Notes: generated by a model not told the origin, from the letters alone. DNA of 64,000 bases from Burkholderiales bacterium Ga0077543 (GCA_001464055.1 LNET01000101.1:30566-94565), one strand, 5' to 3'; numbered from the stretch's first letter, positions 48,395-57,604 are shown. Numbers and translations are program-made.

Positions 48395-50788
48395 ATGTCT
48401 GCAGCCACCCTGGCGACCACCCTGGTCGTCCCGTTTGAACAACTGAGAATGACCGACGTCGAGACCGTTGGCGGCAAGAACGCCTCGCTCGGCGAAATGA
48501 TCAGCCAGCTTGCCGCCACGGGCGTGCTAGTGCCCGGCGGATTTGCCACCACCGCGCACGCCTTCAGGCAGTTCCTGGCCCATGACGGTCTGGAAGGCCG
48601 CATCCGCCGCCGGCTCGAGACGCTGAACGTCGAGGACACGCGTGCCCTCGCCGTGGCAGGTGACGAGATCCGTCGCTGGATCGTCGATACCCCCTTCCCG
48701 GCCGACCTGGACGCGGCCATTCGCAGTCATTTTCAGGTTCTGGTGGCTGGCTCGCCCCAACCCGAGCTCACCAGCTTCGCGGTGCGTTCCTCGGCCACGG
48801 CCGAAGACCTGCCCGACGCTTCCTTTGCCGGGCAGCAGGAGACTTTCCTCAATGTCACCGGCATCGACGGCGTCTTGCACCACATGAAGGAGGTCTTTGC
48901 CAGCCTCTACAACGACCGCGCCATCAGCTACCGTGTGCACAAGGGTTTTGCCCATGCCGAAGTGGCCTTGTCGGCCGGCGTCCAGCGCATGGTGCGTTCC
49001 GATCTCGGTTCGGCCGGTGTGCTGTTCACCATCGACACCGAAAGCGGCTTCAAGGACGTGGTCTTCGTCACCAGCAGCTACGGCCTGGGCGAGACGGTGG
49101 TCCAGGGTGCCGTCAACCCCGACGAGTTCTACGTGCACAAGCCCACGCTCACGGCCGGCCGGCCGGCGGTCATTCGGCGCGTCCTGGGCAGCAAGCTCCA
49201 GCGCATGGAGTTTGCATCTCCCGAAGAGAAGGCCGCCAGCGGCAAGCTGGTGAAGGTGATCGACACCCCGCCCGAGCAGCGCAACCGCTATTCGTTGAAC
49301 GACGCCGAAGTCACCGAACTGGCGAAGTACGCGCTGATCATCGAGAAGCATTACGGCCGCGCGATGGACATCGAGTGGGGCAAGGACGGCATCGACGGCC
49401 AGATCTACATCCTGCAGGCGCGCCCTGAAACGGTGAAGAGCCAGTCCGAGGGCAAGGCCGAACATTCAAGCTCAAGGGCGACCACAGCAAGACACCGGTG
49501 CTGGCCGAGGGCCGCGCCATCGGCCAGAAGGTGGGCACCGGCCCGGCCCGGCTGGTGCGCAGCCCGGCCGACATGGACCAGGTCCAGCCCGGAGACGTGC
49601 TCGTCACCGACATGACCGACCCGAACTGGGAACCCGTGATGAAGCGCGCCAGCGCCATCGTCACCAACCGCGGCGGCCGCACCTGCCACGCGGCCATCAT
49701 CGCGCGTGAATTGGGCATTCCGGCGGTGGTGGGTTGCGGTGATGCCACCGCCAAGATCAGCGACGGCGCGCTGGTCACGGTGTCCTGTTCAGAAGGCGAC
49801 ACCGGCTACGTTTACGACGGCTTGCTCGAAACCGAGATCACCGATGTGGTGCGCGGCGAGATGCCTTACTGCCCGATCAAGATCATGATGAACGTGGGCA
49901 ACCCGCAGCTCGCCTTCGACTTCGCGCAGATGCCCAACAGCGGCGTGGGCCTGGCGCGGCTCGAATTCATCATCAACAACAACATCGGGGTTCACCCGAA
50001 GGCGATCCTCGACTACCCCAACATCGACGCCGACCTGAAGAAAGCGGTCGAGAGCGTGGCCAGAGGCCATGCCAGCCCGCGCGCCTTCTACGTCGACAAG
50101 GTGGTGGAGGGCATTGCCACCATTGCGGCTGCGTTCTGGCCCAAGTCGGTGATCGTGCGCCTGTCTGACTTCAAGAGCAACGAGTACCGCAAGCTCATCG
50201 GCGGCACGCGTTACGAGCCGGACGAAGAAAACCCGATGCTCGGGTTCCGCGGCGGGCGAGTTCAGCGACGCTTTCGCGATGGAGTGCGAGGCCCTGAAGC
50301 GCGTGCGTCAGGACATGGGTTTCAGCAACGTCGAGATCATGGTGCCCTTCGTGCGCACCGTGCGCCAGGCCGAGCGGGTGGCGGAAATGCTGGCCGAACG
50401 CGGGTTGAAGCGAGGCGAGAACGGCCTGCGGCTGATCATGATGTGCGAAGTGCCCAGCAATGCGATCCTCGCCGAGCAGTTCCTAGAGCACTTCGACGGC
50501 ATGTCCATCGGCAGCAACGACCTGACCCAGTTGACCCTGGGCCTGGACCGCGACTCCGGCCTGGAGCAACTGGCCAGCGACTTCGACGAACGCGACCCTG
50601 CGGTGAGGGCGCTGATTTCCCGCGCCATCGCCGCTTGCCGGGCCACCGGCAAGTACGTCGGCATCTGCGGCCAGGGGCCCAGCGACCACCCCGACTTTGC
50701 CGACTGGCTGGCTGCAGAAGGCATCGTGTCCATTTCGCTGAACCCGGACACCGTCGTCGAAACCTGGCAGCGTCTGGCCAAACGCTGA
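48395..50788 (+). pseudogene. ppsA: Phosphoenolpyruvate synthase, broken by two frameshifting deletions
   Basis: PpsA makes PEP from pyruvate, ATP and water in gluconeogenesis. The family's three parts are present in three frames. Fragment 1 (48395 to about 49462) is the N-terminal ATP-binding domain, with [10 protein letters not shown] and [10 protein letters not shown]. The frame then shifts by what looks like one lost base near 49463-49464; fragment 2 (to about 50253) continues [10 protein letters not shown] and has the phosphohistidine motif [17 protein letters not shown]. At 50254-50257 NPMLGFRG joins [12 protein letters not shown] in another frame; homologues have about seven residues there (ASRY-type), so some 17 bases seem lost. 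Fragment 3 runs to 50788 with [14 protein letters not shown]. Restoring 18 bases gives 803 residues, a normal length. May be a real pseudogene or an assembly error. Confidence 0.85.
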
Positions 50789-50911
50789 TCCCACACCAAC
50801 CCTCAGGGAAAGACCCGAGGGGACTTACGCGGGTCCACGGTCTGGGCGTCAGAAAACGGTAAGCCACGCTCGCGAACCTGCACGCATCCTTACAAGGGGT
50901 GTTGTGCGGGC

Positions 50912-51214
50912 ATGTTGAACGTTCTGAACATCGCACAGGTCGTGCTCTACATCGCGCTGCTGGCGCTGATGGGGCAGGGCGTGTTGTACGTGCTGGCAGG
51001 GGCCAGGCGAGACAGCAACTTCTTTTACAAGTTGCTGCAGGTCTTGAGCAAACCGTTCACGGTGCCGACGCGCAAGCTCACCCCCCGCCTGGTGTCTGAC
51101 GAGCACGTGCCCTTCGTCACCTTCTTTCTTCTGCTGGTGGTCAGCTTCGTCATCTTCGTCGAACGCGGCTATCTGATGTGTGAACAGTTGGGTTACACGG
51201 ACTGCCGCGGATGA
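50912..51214 (+). CDS. Small conserved-looking membrane protein of unknown function
   Basis: A 100-residue protein with two clear hydrophobic segments: residues about 8-28 (AQVVLYIALLALMGQGVLYVL) described here only in part as VVLYIALLALMGQGVLY, and about 68-86 (FVTFFLLLVVSFVIF). A short positively charged loop (RKLTPR) lies between. No domain is recognised. It overlaps the next gene by four bases (ATGA at 51211-51214), so they are probably made together. The ATG at 50912 has weak upstream purines. The 123 bases after ppsA contain nothing I can support. Confidence 0.7.
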   Translation: MLNVLNIAQVVLYIALLALMGQGVLYVLAGARRDSNFFYKLLQVLSKPFTVPTRKLTPRLVSDEHVPFVTFFLLLVVSFVIFVERGYLMCEQLGYTDCRG

Positions 51215-51795
51215 AAGCCGGCCGCCTGGATTACCTCTGGCTCAAGTGGCGGGCCATCACCTGCCTGGTGTTCGGGCGTACCCGTCTCGCTCAAGGCTGC
51301 TTCGACGCCATGCTGGCCCGTTGGCCCGACGACACCTACGCACTCGCCAGCCGGGCGCACCTGCTGACCCAGGCCGGGGAGACGGCGCGCGCACTGGCCG
51401 ATTCGGAACGCCTGATTGCACTGAGACCCGACGACGCACGTGCCTGGTTCAACCACGGCTACATGCTCGAAGCCTCTGGCCAATGGGAAGCCGCGCTGGC
51501 GGCATTTCAACGCAGCACGCAGTTGTCGCCCCAGCTCGACCGCGCCTGGTACGGACAGGGCTTGGTGCTGATTCGTCTGCAGCGCTTCGACGAGGCGGTG
51601 GTCGCCTTGAAGAAGAACACCGAACTGCAGCCAATGTCCCCGCACGGCTGGTATCAGCTGGCACGTGTGCACGTGGACCGGCAGGCCCCGGAAGAGGCCG
51701 TGAAGATCATCCGCCACCTCAGGGGCTTCGAACCCAAGGTGGCTGCGCAGCTCGAGCGCGAAACGGGTTTGTTGGCGGAGAAGGCCGCCCTCTGA
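51211..51795 (+). CDS. Tetratricopeptide repeat protein
   Basis: A 194-residue soluble protein of TPR repeats: AHLLTQAGETARALADSERLIAL, ARAWFNHGYMLEASGQWEAALA, DRAWYGQGLVLIRLQRFDEAV and GWYQLARVHVDRQAPEEAVK give about four to five units. No signal peptide or enzyme domain is visible. It is translationally coupled to the small membrane protein before it, which suggests the two form a complex, perhaps with the TPR part on the cytoplasmic side. Function unknown. Confidence 0.75.
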   Translation: MKAGRLDYLWLKWRAITCLVFGRTRLAQGCFDAMLARWPDDTYALASRAHLLTQAGETARALADSERLIALRPDDARAWFNHGYMLEASGQWEAALAAFQRSTQLSPQLDRAWYGQGLVLIRLQRFDEAVVALKKNTELQPMSPHGWYQLARVHVDRQAPEEAVKIIRHLRGFEPKVAAQLERETGLLAEKAAL

Positions 51796-51838
51796 AGGCG
51801 GCAGGCGTTTCGGTGTTCCGGAAAACTAGGAGGCGAGG

Positions 51839-52099
51839 ATGTTGAAAGTAAGCGAAAACCACCAGAGCTACTGGCGCAAGAACCTCAGGATCACATCGGT
51901 CCTGCTTGCGATCTGGTTCGTGGTGACCTACGTCATGGCGTTCTTCGCGCGCGACTTGAACTTCAACTTCTTTGGCTGGCCCTTCAGCTTCTGGGTTGGG
52001 GCGCAAGGCGCGCTGGTGGTCTACGTGGCCATCATCGCGTTTTATGCCCACTACATGAACAAGCTCGACATCGAGCACGGCGTGGCCGAGGAGGAATGA
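51839..52099 (+). CDS. DUF4212 family small subunit of sodium/substrate symporter
   Basis: An 86-residue membrane protein with two transmembrane helices: SVLLAIWFVVTYVMAFFA and FSFWVGAQGALVVYVAIIAF. The charged N-terminus YWRKNLR and C-terminal acidic tail match DUF4212, the small subunit that is always next to a solute:sodium symporter of the VC_2705 type. Strong ribosome binding site AGGAGGCGAGG just upstream of ATG 51839. The symporter follows after one base. Confidence 0.9.
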   Translation: MLKVSENHQSYWRKNLRITSVLLAIWFVVTYVMAFFARDLNFNFFGWPFSFWVGAQGALVVYVAIIAFYAHYMNKLDIEHGVAEEE

Positions 52100-52100
52100 C

Positions 52101-54233
52101 ATGGCTGGCTTGAGTTTCGAACCCCAGGCTGGGGTCTCCAACAAGGAGGCCAACGCGGCCTTCAAGAAGGGCCTGAACAAGGTCTATGGCTGGTACACCG
52201 GGGGCTTCTTGGTCTTCGTGGTGGTGCTGGCCATTGCCGAGCAGATGGGCCTGTCCCGCGGCGCCATCGGCATCGTGTTCCTGCTGGCCACGGTGGGCCT
52301 GTATGCCGGCATCGGCATCATGAGCCGCACCAGCGACGCTGCCGAGTACTACGTCGCCGGCCGGCGCGTGCCCGCCGTCTACAACGGCATGGCTACGGGC
52401 GCGGACTGGATGAGCGCGGCGTCCTTCATCGGCATGGCCGGCACGCTGTACCTCACGGGCTACGGCGGTCTGGCCTTCATCATGGGCTGGACGGGCGGCT
52501 ACTGCCTGGTGGCGCTGTTCCTGGCGCCCTACCTGCGCAAGTTCGGGCAGTTCACGATTCCCGACTTCCTGGGCGCCCGTTATGAAGGCAACCTGGCGCG
52601 CTTCATCGGCATCCTGATCGCCATCCTGGTGTCCTTCGTCTATGTGGTCGCACAGATCTACGGCGTGGGTCTGATCACCACACGGCTGTCGGGCCTGGCC
52701 TTCGAGATCGGCATCTTCGTCGGCCTGGGCGGCATCCTGGTGTGCTCGTTCATGGGCGGCATGCGTGCCGTCACCTGGACGCAGGTGGCGCAGTACATCA
52801 TCCTGATCATTGCCTACATGATCCCGGTGGTTTGGCTGAGCGTGAAGCAGACCGGCGTGCCGGTGCCGCAGGCCGTCTACGGCTCGCAGCTCGAGAAGGT
52901 GACGGCGAAGGAGAAGGAGCTGATCGCCGACCCGAAGGAAAAAGAAGTCATCGCCATCTTCAAGCAACGCGCCGACGATTTTGCCGCCAAGCTGAAGGAC
53001 GTTCCTGCGGCACTGGCGGCCGACCGGGCCGCGGCGCAGACCAAGCTCGACGATCTGAAGGCTGCGAACGCGCCCCTGGCCGACGTGCAGGCCGCCGAGA
53101 AGGCCCTGGCCGCGCTGCCCAAGGACGAAGCTGCTGCGAGGGCAGCCTGGACGGCGGCGAGGACTGCCAACGAAGCGCGCGCCCGGCCACTGGCTGGCAT
53201 GCCCCCGCATGCGCAGGCCTACGCCGGCGACCCGAACGGCGACGAAAAGGCGCAGAAGGCCTTCAACGATTCGCGCCGCAACTTCCTGGCCCTGGTGTTC
53301 TGTCTGATGGTGGGCACGGCCGCGCTGCCGCACATCCTGATGCGCTACTACACCACCCCGTCGGTGAAGGAAGCGCGCAGCTCGGTGACCTGGTCGCTGT
53401 TCTTCATCTTCCTCTTGTACTTCACGGCGCCGGCCCTGGCGGTGTTGGTGAAGTACCAGGTCTTCAACGTGCTCGTGGGTACGCCCTTCGACCAGTTGCC
53501 GGCCTGGGTGGGCGCCTGGGCGAAGGTCGACCCGACCCTGCTGTCGGTGGCCGACATCAACAAGGACAACATCTTCCAGCTGGGTGAGATGCGGATCGGC
53601 GGCGACATCATCGTGCTGGCGACGCCGGAGATCGCCGGTCTGCCCTATGTCATCTCCGGCATGGTGGCTGCGGGTGGCCTGGCTGCCGCGTTGTCTACGG
53701 CCGACGGGCTGCTGCTGACCATTGCCAACGCGCTGAGCCACGACCTGTACTACAAGATGATCGACCCCAACGCGCCGACCGCGCGCCGGGTGATGATCTC
53801 CAAGGTGCTGCTGCTCGTGGTGGCTCTGGCGGCGGCCTACGTGGCGTCGCTGAAGATGGCAGACATCCTGTTCCTGGTTTCTGCGGCCTTCTCGCTGGCT
53901 GCGGCGGGCTTCTTCCCGGCCCTGGTGCTTGGCATCTTCTGGAAGCGCGCAAGCAAGTGGGGCGCCTGCCTGGGCATGCTGGCCGGCGTGTCGATCACGC
54001 TGTACTACATGATCACCACCCACCCCTGGATGCGCGGCCTGTTCGGCGTGACCGATCCGATCGCCGACTACACCTGGTTCGGCATCCTGCCGATCTCGGC
54101 GGGTGTGTTCGGGGTGCCGCTGGGCTTTGCGGTGATCATCATCGTCAGCCTGCTGACGCCCGCACCCAAGCAGGACATCCAAGAACTGGTGGAGCATGTT
54201 CGCTACCCCAACCTGAACACCAGCCGCGCCTGA
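52101..54233 (+). CDS. Sodium:solute symporter (ActP-like, VC_2705 subfamily), with a soluble insert
   Basis: An SSS (SLC5) family transporter of 710 residues with about 13 hydrophobic segments. Typical features are YYVAGRRVPAVYNGMATGADWMSAASF, given here in part as VAGRRVPAVYNGMATGADW, and STADGLLLTIANALSHDL. Related proteins carry acetate or other small carboxylates with Na+. Odd feature: residues about 250-392 between two membrane helices are a hydrophilic, Ala/Lys/Asp/Glu-rich stretch predicted to be helical/coiled coil (KEKELIADPKEKEVIAIF, AAAQTKLDDLKAANAPLADV). The membrane parts on either side are normal. Likely works with the DUF4212 protein upstream; substrate unknown. A strong terminator follows. 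Confidence 0.9.
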   Translation: MAGLSFEPQAGVSNKEANAAFKKGLNKVYGWYTGGFLVFVVVLAIAEQMGLSRGAIGIVFLLATVGLYAGIGIMSRTSDAAEYYVAGRRVPAVYNGMATGADWMSAASFIGMAGTLYLTGYGGLAFIMGWTGGYCLVALFLAPYLRKFGQFTIPDFLGARYEGNLARFIGILIAILVSFVYVVAQIYGVGLITTRLSGLAFEIGIFVGLGGILVCSFMGGMRAVTWTQVAQYIILIIAYMIPVVWLSVKQTGVPVPQAVYGSQLEKVTAKEKELIADPKEKEVIAIFKQRADDFAAKLKDVPAALAADRAAAQTKLDDLKAANAPLADVQAAEKALAALPKDEAAARAAWTAARTANEARARPLAGMPPHAQAYAGDPNGDEKAQKAFNDSRRNFLALVFCLMVGTAALPHILMRYYTTPSVKEARSSVTWSLFFIFLLYFTAPALAVLVKYQVFNVLVGTPFDQLPAWVGAWAKVDPTLLSVADINKDNIFQLGEMRIGGDIIVLATPEIAGLPYVISGMVAAGGLAAALSTADGLLLTIANALSHDLYYKMIDPNAPTARRVMISKVLLLVVALAAAYVASLKMADILFLVSAAFSLAAAGFFPALVLGIFWKRASKWGACLGMLAGVSITLYYMITTHPWMRGLFGVTDPIADYTWFGILPISAGVFGVPLGFAVIIIVSLLTPAPKQDIQELVEHVRYPNLNTSRA

Positions 54234-54268
54234 GCTGAGGCCGCACGCTGAAAAGCGGTGCGGGCTGC

Positions 54269-54309
54269 AGTGGCTCCCGGGGTGCAGACCCCGGGGGCCA
54301 CTTTCGTTA
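54269..54309 (+). terminator. Rho-independent terminator after the symporter gene
   Basis: A 15-bp stem (54269-54283 with 54288-54302), with one G-T wobble and loop GCAG, is followed by TTCGTT. It separates the symporter operon from rpsF. Very GC-rich, so stable despite the interrupted T-tract. Confidence 0.8.
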
Positions 54310-54395
54310 TCGGGCTATACTCAGAGGCTTTTCCCTTGCCGCACCCGTGGTTTGCCGCTTTCTGCGGCCGACCAGACGCAAACCGGGGCGGCTTC

Positions 54396-54423
54396 TTCTG
54401 TACCGAGATAACCGGTGCAGGAA
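54396..54423 (+). promoter_or_regulatory. Candidate S6:S18-type leader hairpin of rpsF
   Basis: TTCTGTACCG (54396-54405) pairs with CGGTGCAGGAA (54413-54423) with one bulged G and a loop of AGATAAC. It ends eight bases before the AAGGAG of rpsF. In several bacteria the rpsF leader folds into a hairpin recognised by the S6:S18 complex for feedback control. The position fits; the CCG bulge signature does not match clearly. Confidence 0.35.
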
Positions 54424-54439
54424 CCCACAAGGAGATTTC

Positions 54440-54802
54440 ATGCGTCACTACGAAATCGTTCTGCTGATCCACCCGGATCAAAGCGAACAGGTTCCAGCCA
54501 TGCTGGAGCGTTACAAGACCCTGGTCACCGCAGGTGGTGGCAAGGTTCATCGCGTCGAGGACTGGGGCCGGCGTCAGCTGTCCTACATGATCCAGAAGCT
54601 GGCCAAGGCGCATTACCTTTGCCTGAACATCGAATGCAGCCAGGCTGTCCTGACCGAACTCGAGACCGGCTTTCGCTTCAACGACGCCGTGCTGCGCCAC
54701 ATGACGGTCAAGCGTGACAAGGCCGAGACCAACCCCTCCATCATGATGAAGGCGGTGGATCGTGAAGAGTCGCGCAAGGAGCGTCAGGAGGCTTCGGCCT
54801 GA
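54440..54802 (+). CDS. rpsF: 30S ribosomal protein S6
   Basis: A 120-residue S6 with [34 protein letters not shown] and [16 protein letters not shown] 54440 has a good AAGGAG upstream. A TATACT at 54316-54321 might be its -10 element but lacks a convincing -35. First of the rpsF-priB-rpsR-rplI operon. Confidence 0.97.
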   Translation: MRHYEIVLLIHPDQSEQVPAMLERYKTLVTAGGGKVHRVEDWGRRQLSYMIQKLAKAHYLCLNIECSQAVLTELETGFRFNDAVLRHMTVKRDKAETNPSIMMKAVDREESRKERQEASA

Positions 54803-54852
54803 CCGACGCGTCGGTTGCGGCCGTGACGCCCGGCCAGGGCGAAACAGCCGGC

Positions 54853-55143
54853 ATGAACCGTCTGGTTCTGTCGGCCATCCTGGTCGAGCGCAAGGCGTTG
54901 CGTTACACCCCTGCCGGGTTGCCGGCGCTGAATCTCAGTCTCCGGCACGAGGGACTGGTCAGCGAAGACAGCCAGGCCCGCAAGGTCTCCCTGGAGATCA
55001 GTGCGGTCGGCATCGGGGGGATCACGCGCACGCTGTCGGCCATCGCGCTGGGTTCATCAGGCCTGTATGCAGGCTTCCTGACTCCGGCACGCAACGGACG
55101 CGGACTGGTTTTCCACATCACCTCGGTCGAAGTTGCGGCTTGA
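54853..55143 (+). CDS. priB: Primosomal replication protein N (PriB)
   Basis: A 96-residue OB-fold single-strand DNA-binding protein: NRLVLSAILVERKALRYTPAG, PALNLSLRHEG and VFHITSVEVA at the C-terminus. It helps PriA load DnaB at stalled forks. Start ATG 54853 gives the N-terminus seen in homologues; the frame is open to GTG 54823 further upstream. dnaB, its pathway partner, is two genes away. Confidence 0.92.
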   Translation: MNRLVLSAILVERKALRYTPAGLPALNLSLRHEGLVSEDSQARKVSLEISAVGIGGITRTLSAIALGSSGLYAGFLTPARNGRGLVFHITSVEVAA

Positions 55144-55200
55144 ACGCCAGCAGTTTCGCTTCCATCCGGTCAACGTTTTCAGATTCATCAGGAGGTCTTC

Positions 55201-55491
55201 ATGCCCCCACCACGTGGTAAAGGTCGCTTCTCCAAGGACAAGCGCCCCAAGCGCAACACCCAATCGCTGCTGTTCCGTCGCAAGCGGTTCTGCCGCTTCA
55301 CGGTGGCCAACGTCGAAGAGATCGACTACAAGGAAGTCGACGTCCTGCGCGACTTCATCAGCGAGAACGGCAAGATCACGCCCGCTCGCCTGACAGGCAC
55401 CCGTGCCTACTACCAGCGTCAGCTGACAACGGCCATCAAGCGCGCGCGCTTCCTGGCCCTGCTGCCGTACTCCGATCAACACAAGGTCTGA
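55201..55491 (+). CDS. rpsR: 30S ribosomal protein S18
   Basis: A 96-residue S18 with the motif [46 protein letters not shown] (given in part). The N-terminus is a basic arm ([19 protein letters not shown]). ATG 55201 with AGGAGG upstream. It forms a dimer with S6 on the ribosome. Confidence 0.97.
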   Translation: MPPPRGKGRFSKDKRPKRNTQSLLFRRKRFCRFTVANVEEIDYKEVDVLRDFISENGKITPARLTGTRAYYQRQLTTAIKRARFLALLPYSDQHKV

Positions 55492-55501
55492 GGAAGTCGC
55501 G

Positions 55502-55954
55502 ATGCAAATCATTCTTCTCGAGAAAGTCGGCAAGCTCGGCAACCTGGGCGACGTCGTCAAGGTCAAGGACGGGTATGCCCGCAATTACCTGATTCCGGGC
55601 AAGCTGGCACGCCGTGCCACTGAATCCGCGATCAAGGAATTCGAAGGCCGTCGTGCCGAACTGGAAAAAGTGGCTGCTGCGAAGCTGGCAACCGCCCAGG
55701 CCCTGGGCGAGCAGATGGCCGGCAAGACCGTGCGCATTGCCCAGAAGGCCGGCGTGGACGGACGCTTGTTCGGTTCGGTCACCAACGCCGATGTCGCCGA
55801 GGCTCTGACCAAGGCTGGCATGGCTGTTCAGAAGGCCCAGGTCCGCATGCCCAATGGTCCGCTGAAGACCGTCGGCGAGCATCCTGTGAGCGTGGCTGCG
55901 CATACCGACGTGGTCGTCGAAGTCACGATTCACGTCGTACCCCAGGCCGATTGA
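55502..55954 (+). CDS. rplI: 50S ribosomal protein L9
   Basis: A 150-residue L9 with the conserved N-domain [19 protein letters not shown] and [15 protein letters not shown], a long connecting helix and a C-terminal domain. ATG 55502, ten bases after rpsR. A strong terminator at 55986 ends the operon. Confidence 0.97.
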   Translation: MQIILLEKVGKLGNLGDVVKVKDGYARNYLIPGKLARRATESAIKEFEGRRAELEKVAAAKLATAQALGEQMAGKTVRIAQKAGVDGRLFGSVTNADVAEALTKAGMAVQKAQVRMPNGPLKTVGEHPVSVAAHTDVVVEVTIHVVPQAD

Positions 55955-55985
55955 TCTGCCTCCTGGCGCCGTAGGCGCCGCTCCG

Positions 55986-56011
55986 AAAAGCCGGCTGTCG
56001 CCGGCTTTTTT
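55986..56011 (+). terminator. Rho-independent terminator after rplI
   Basis: AAAAGCCGGC (55986-55995) and GCCGGCTTTT (56000-56009) form a 10-bp stem with loop TGTC, followed by further T. It lies 31 bases after the rplI stop. Confidence 0.9.
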
Positions 56012-56112
56012 CGTTGCCTTGTCCTTGCACGGGCTTGTCCCCAGAAGCTGCAGCGACTACCCCCAGCTTTGTCCACAGGAGCGGCGTGTGAACGCCGTAC
56101 GATGTCGAGACG

Positions 56113-57555
56113 ATGAGCACATTGACCGACCCCCGCGGCTCCCAGAGTGCCGGCAGCCCGGCACCGGGCGCCAGTCCGCAGCGTGACGACGAGATCGCTC
56201 GCCTGCGTGTGCCGCCGCATTCTGTCGAAGGCGAGCAAAGCGTGCTGGGGGGCTTGCTGCTGGACAACCTGGCCTGGGACCGCGCGGCCGATCTGCTCAC
56301 TTCCGACGACTTCTACCGCTACGAGCATCGCCTGATCTATGCCGCCATCGGCGCGCTCGTCGGTCAAAGCAAGCCGGCCGACGTGATCACCGTGTTCGAA
56401 CAGTTGCAGAGCCTGGGCAAGGCCGATGACGCGGGTGGCCTGGCGTACCTGAATGCGATGGCGCAGAGCGTGCCCAGTGCTGCCAACATGCGCCGCTATG
56501 CGGAGATCGTTCGAGAGCGCGCCATCTTGCGCAAGCTCATTGGCGCCAGCGACGAAATCGCCACCAAGGCCTTCAATCCCCAGGGCACGCCGGTCAGCAC
56601 CATTCTCGACGAAGCTGAAACGAGGATCTTCAAGATCGGCGAAGAGGGCTCGCGCCAGAAACAGGGCTTCCAGAGCATCGACAAGCTCGTGGTCTCCCTG
56701 ATCGACCGGGTGCAGGAACTGCACGACAACGGCGCCGAGGAGGTGACCGGGGTGCGTACCGGCTTTTACGATCTCGACAAGATGACGGCCGGTCTGCAGA
56801 AAGGCGACCTGATCGTGCTGGCCGCCCGCCCCTCGATGGGCAAGACCGCCTTTGCGCTGAACATCGCCGAGAACGTGGCGGTCAACGAAGGCCTGCCGGT
56901 TTTGGTGTTCTCGATGGAAATGGGCGCCTCGCAACTGGCCCTGCGCCTGGTGGGCAGCCTGGGCCGCATCAACCAGCAGAACCTGCGCACCGGCCGCCTG
57001 GACAAGGAAGAGTGGGAACGTCTTCCCGAGGCCGTCGAGAAGCTGCAGCAGGTGCAGATGTTCATCGACGAGACACCGGGCCTGAACTCGGCGGAATTGC
57101 GCGCGCGGGCGCGCCGCATGGCGCGACAGTTCGGCACGCTGGGGCTGATCGTCATCGATTACCTGCAGCTGATGAGCGGCAGCAGCAGCAGCGAGGAAAA
57201 CCGCGCCACCGTCATCGGCGAGATCAGCCGCGGCCTGAAGGCCCTGGCCAAGGAACTGCAGTGCCCGGTGATTGCGCTGTCGCAGTTGAACCGCAGCGTC
57301 GAGACGCGTACCGACAAGCGGCCGATGATGAGCGACCTGCGCGAATCTGGTGCCATCGAGCAGGACGCCGACGTCATCATGTTCATCTACCGCGACGACT
57401 ATTACAACAAGGACAGCAAGGAGCCGGGCGTGGCCGAGATCGTCATCGGCAAACAGCGAAACGGCCCGGTAGGCACAGTGAAGCTGACTTTCCTGAAGCC
57501 GCTGACGCGTTTCGACAACCTGGCCGCGGGCCACGGCAGCGCCGACGACTACTGA
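56113..57555 (+). CDS. dnaB: Replicative DNA helicase DnaB
   Basis: A 480-residue hexameric helicase. The N-terminal domain begins VPPHSVEGEQSVLGGLLLDN, followed by a linker and a RecA-type ATPase domain with Walker A ARPSMGKTAFALN, Walker B LIVIDYLQLMSG, and RESGAIEQDADVIMFIYRD. It unwinds DNA ahead of the replisome. No intein interrupts it. ATG 56113. The 158-base gap upstream contains the rplI terminator and a DnaA-box-like TTGTCCACA. Confidence 0.98.
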   Translation: MSTLTDPRGSQSAGSPAPGASPQRDDEIARLRVPPHSVEGEQSVLGGLLLDNLAWDRAADLLTSDDFYRYEHRLIYAAIGALVGQSKPADVITVFEQLQSLGKADDAGGLAYLNAMAQSVPSAANMRRYAEIVRERAILRKLIGASDEIATKAFNPQGTPVSTILDEAETRIFKIGEEGSRQKQGFQSIDKLVVSLIDRVQELHDNGAEEVTGVRTGFYDLDKMTAGLQKGDLIVLAARPSMGKTAFALNIAENVAVNEGLPVLVFSMEMGASQLALRLVGSLGRINQQNLRTGRLDKEEWERLPEAVEKLQQVQMFIDETPGLNSAELRARARRMARQFGTLGLIVIDYLQLMSGSSSSEENRATVIGEISRGLKALAKELQCPVIALSQLNRSVETRTDKRPMMSDLRESGAIEQDADVIMFIYRDDYYNKDSKEPGVAEIVIGKQRNGPVGTVKLTFLKPLTRFDNLAAGHGSADDY

Positions 57556-57576
57556 GTCCGGCGCCCGACGCGGCGC

Positions 57577-57604
57577 TTGCCAGGGCGAGGCAGACTGTAT
57601 AAAT
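57577..57604 (+). promoter_or_regulatory. Candidate -35/-10 promoter of the radical SAM gene
   Basis: TTGCCA at 57577-57582 and a TATAAAT block at 57598-57604 are spaced 15-16 bases apart. The expected transcription start would be near 57610-57613, on or next to the ATG at 57612, so the mRNA is probably leaderless; no Shine-Dalgarno precedes the ATG. The -10 is inside the LexA-type site. Confidence 0.5.

Noticed and set aside
49440..50275. Programmed frameshifting in ppsA
   Set aside because: No slippery heptamer or downstream pseudoknot-like element is obvious, and at the second site about seven conserved residues are missing, which recoding cannot explain.
54310..54330. Full sigma-70 promoter for rpsF at TATACT
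   Set aside because: The -10-like TATACT is good, but nothing resembling a -35 is at the correct distance; the region there is part of the preceding terminator.
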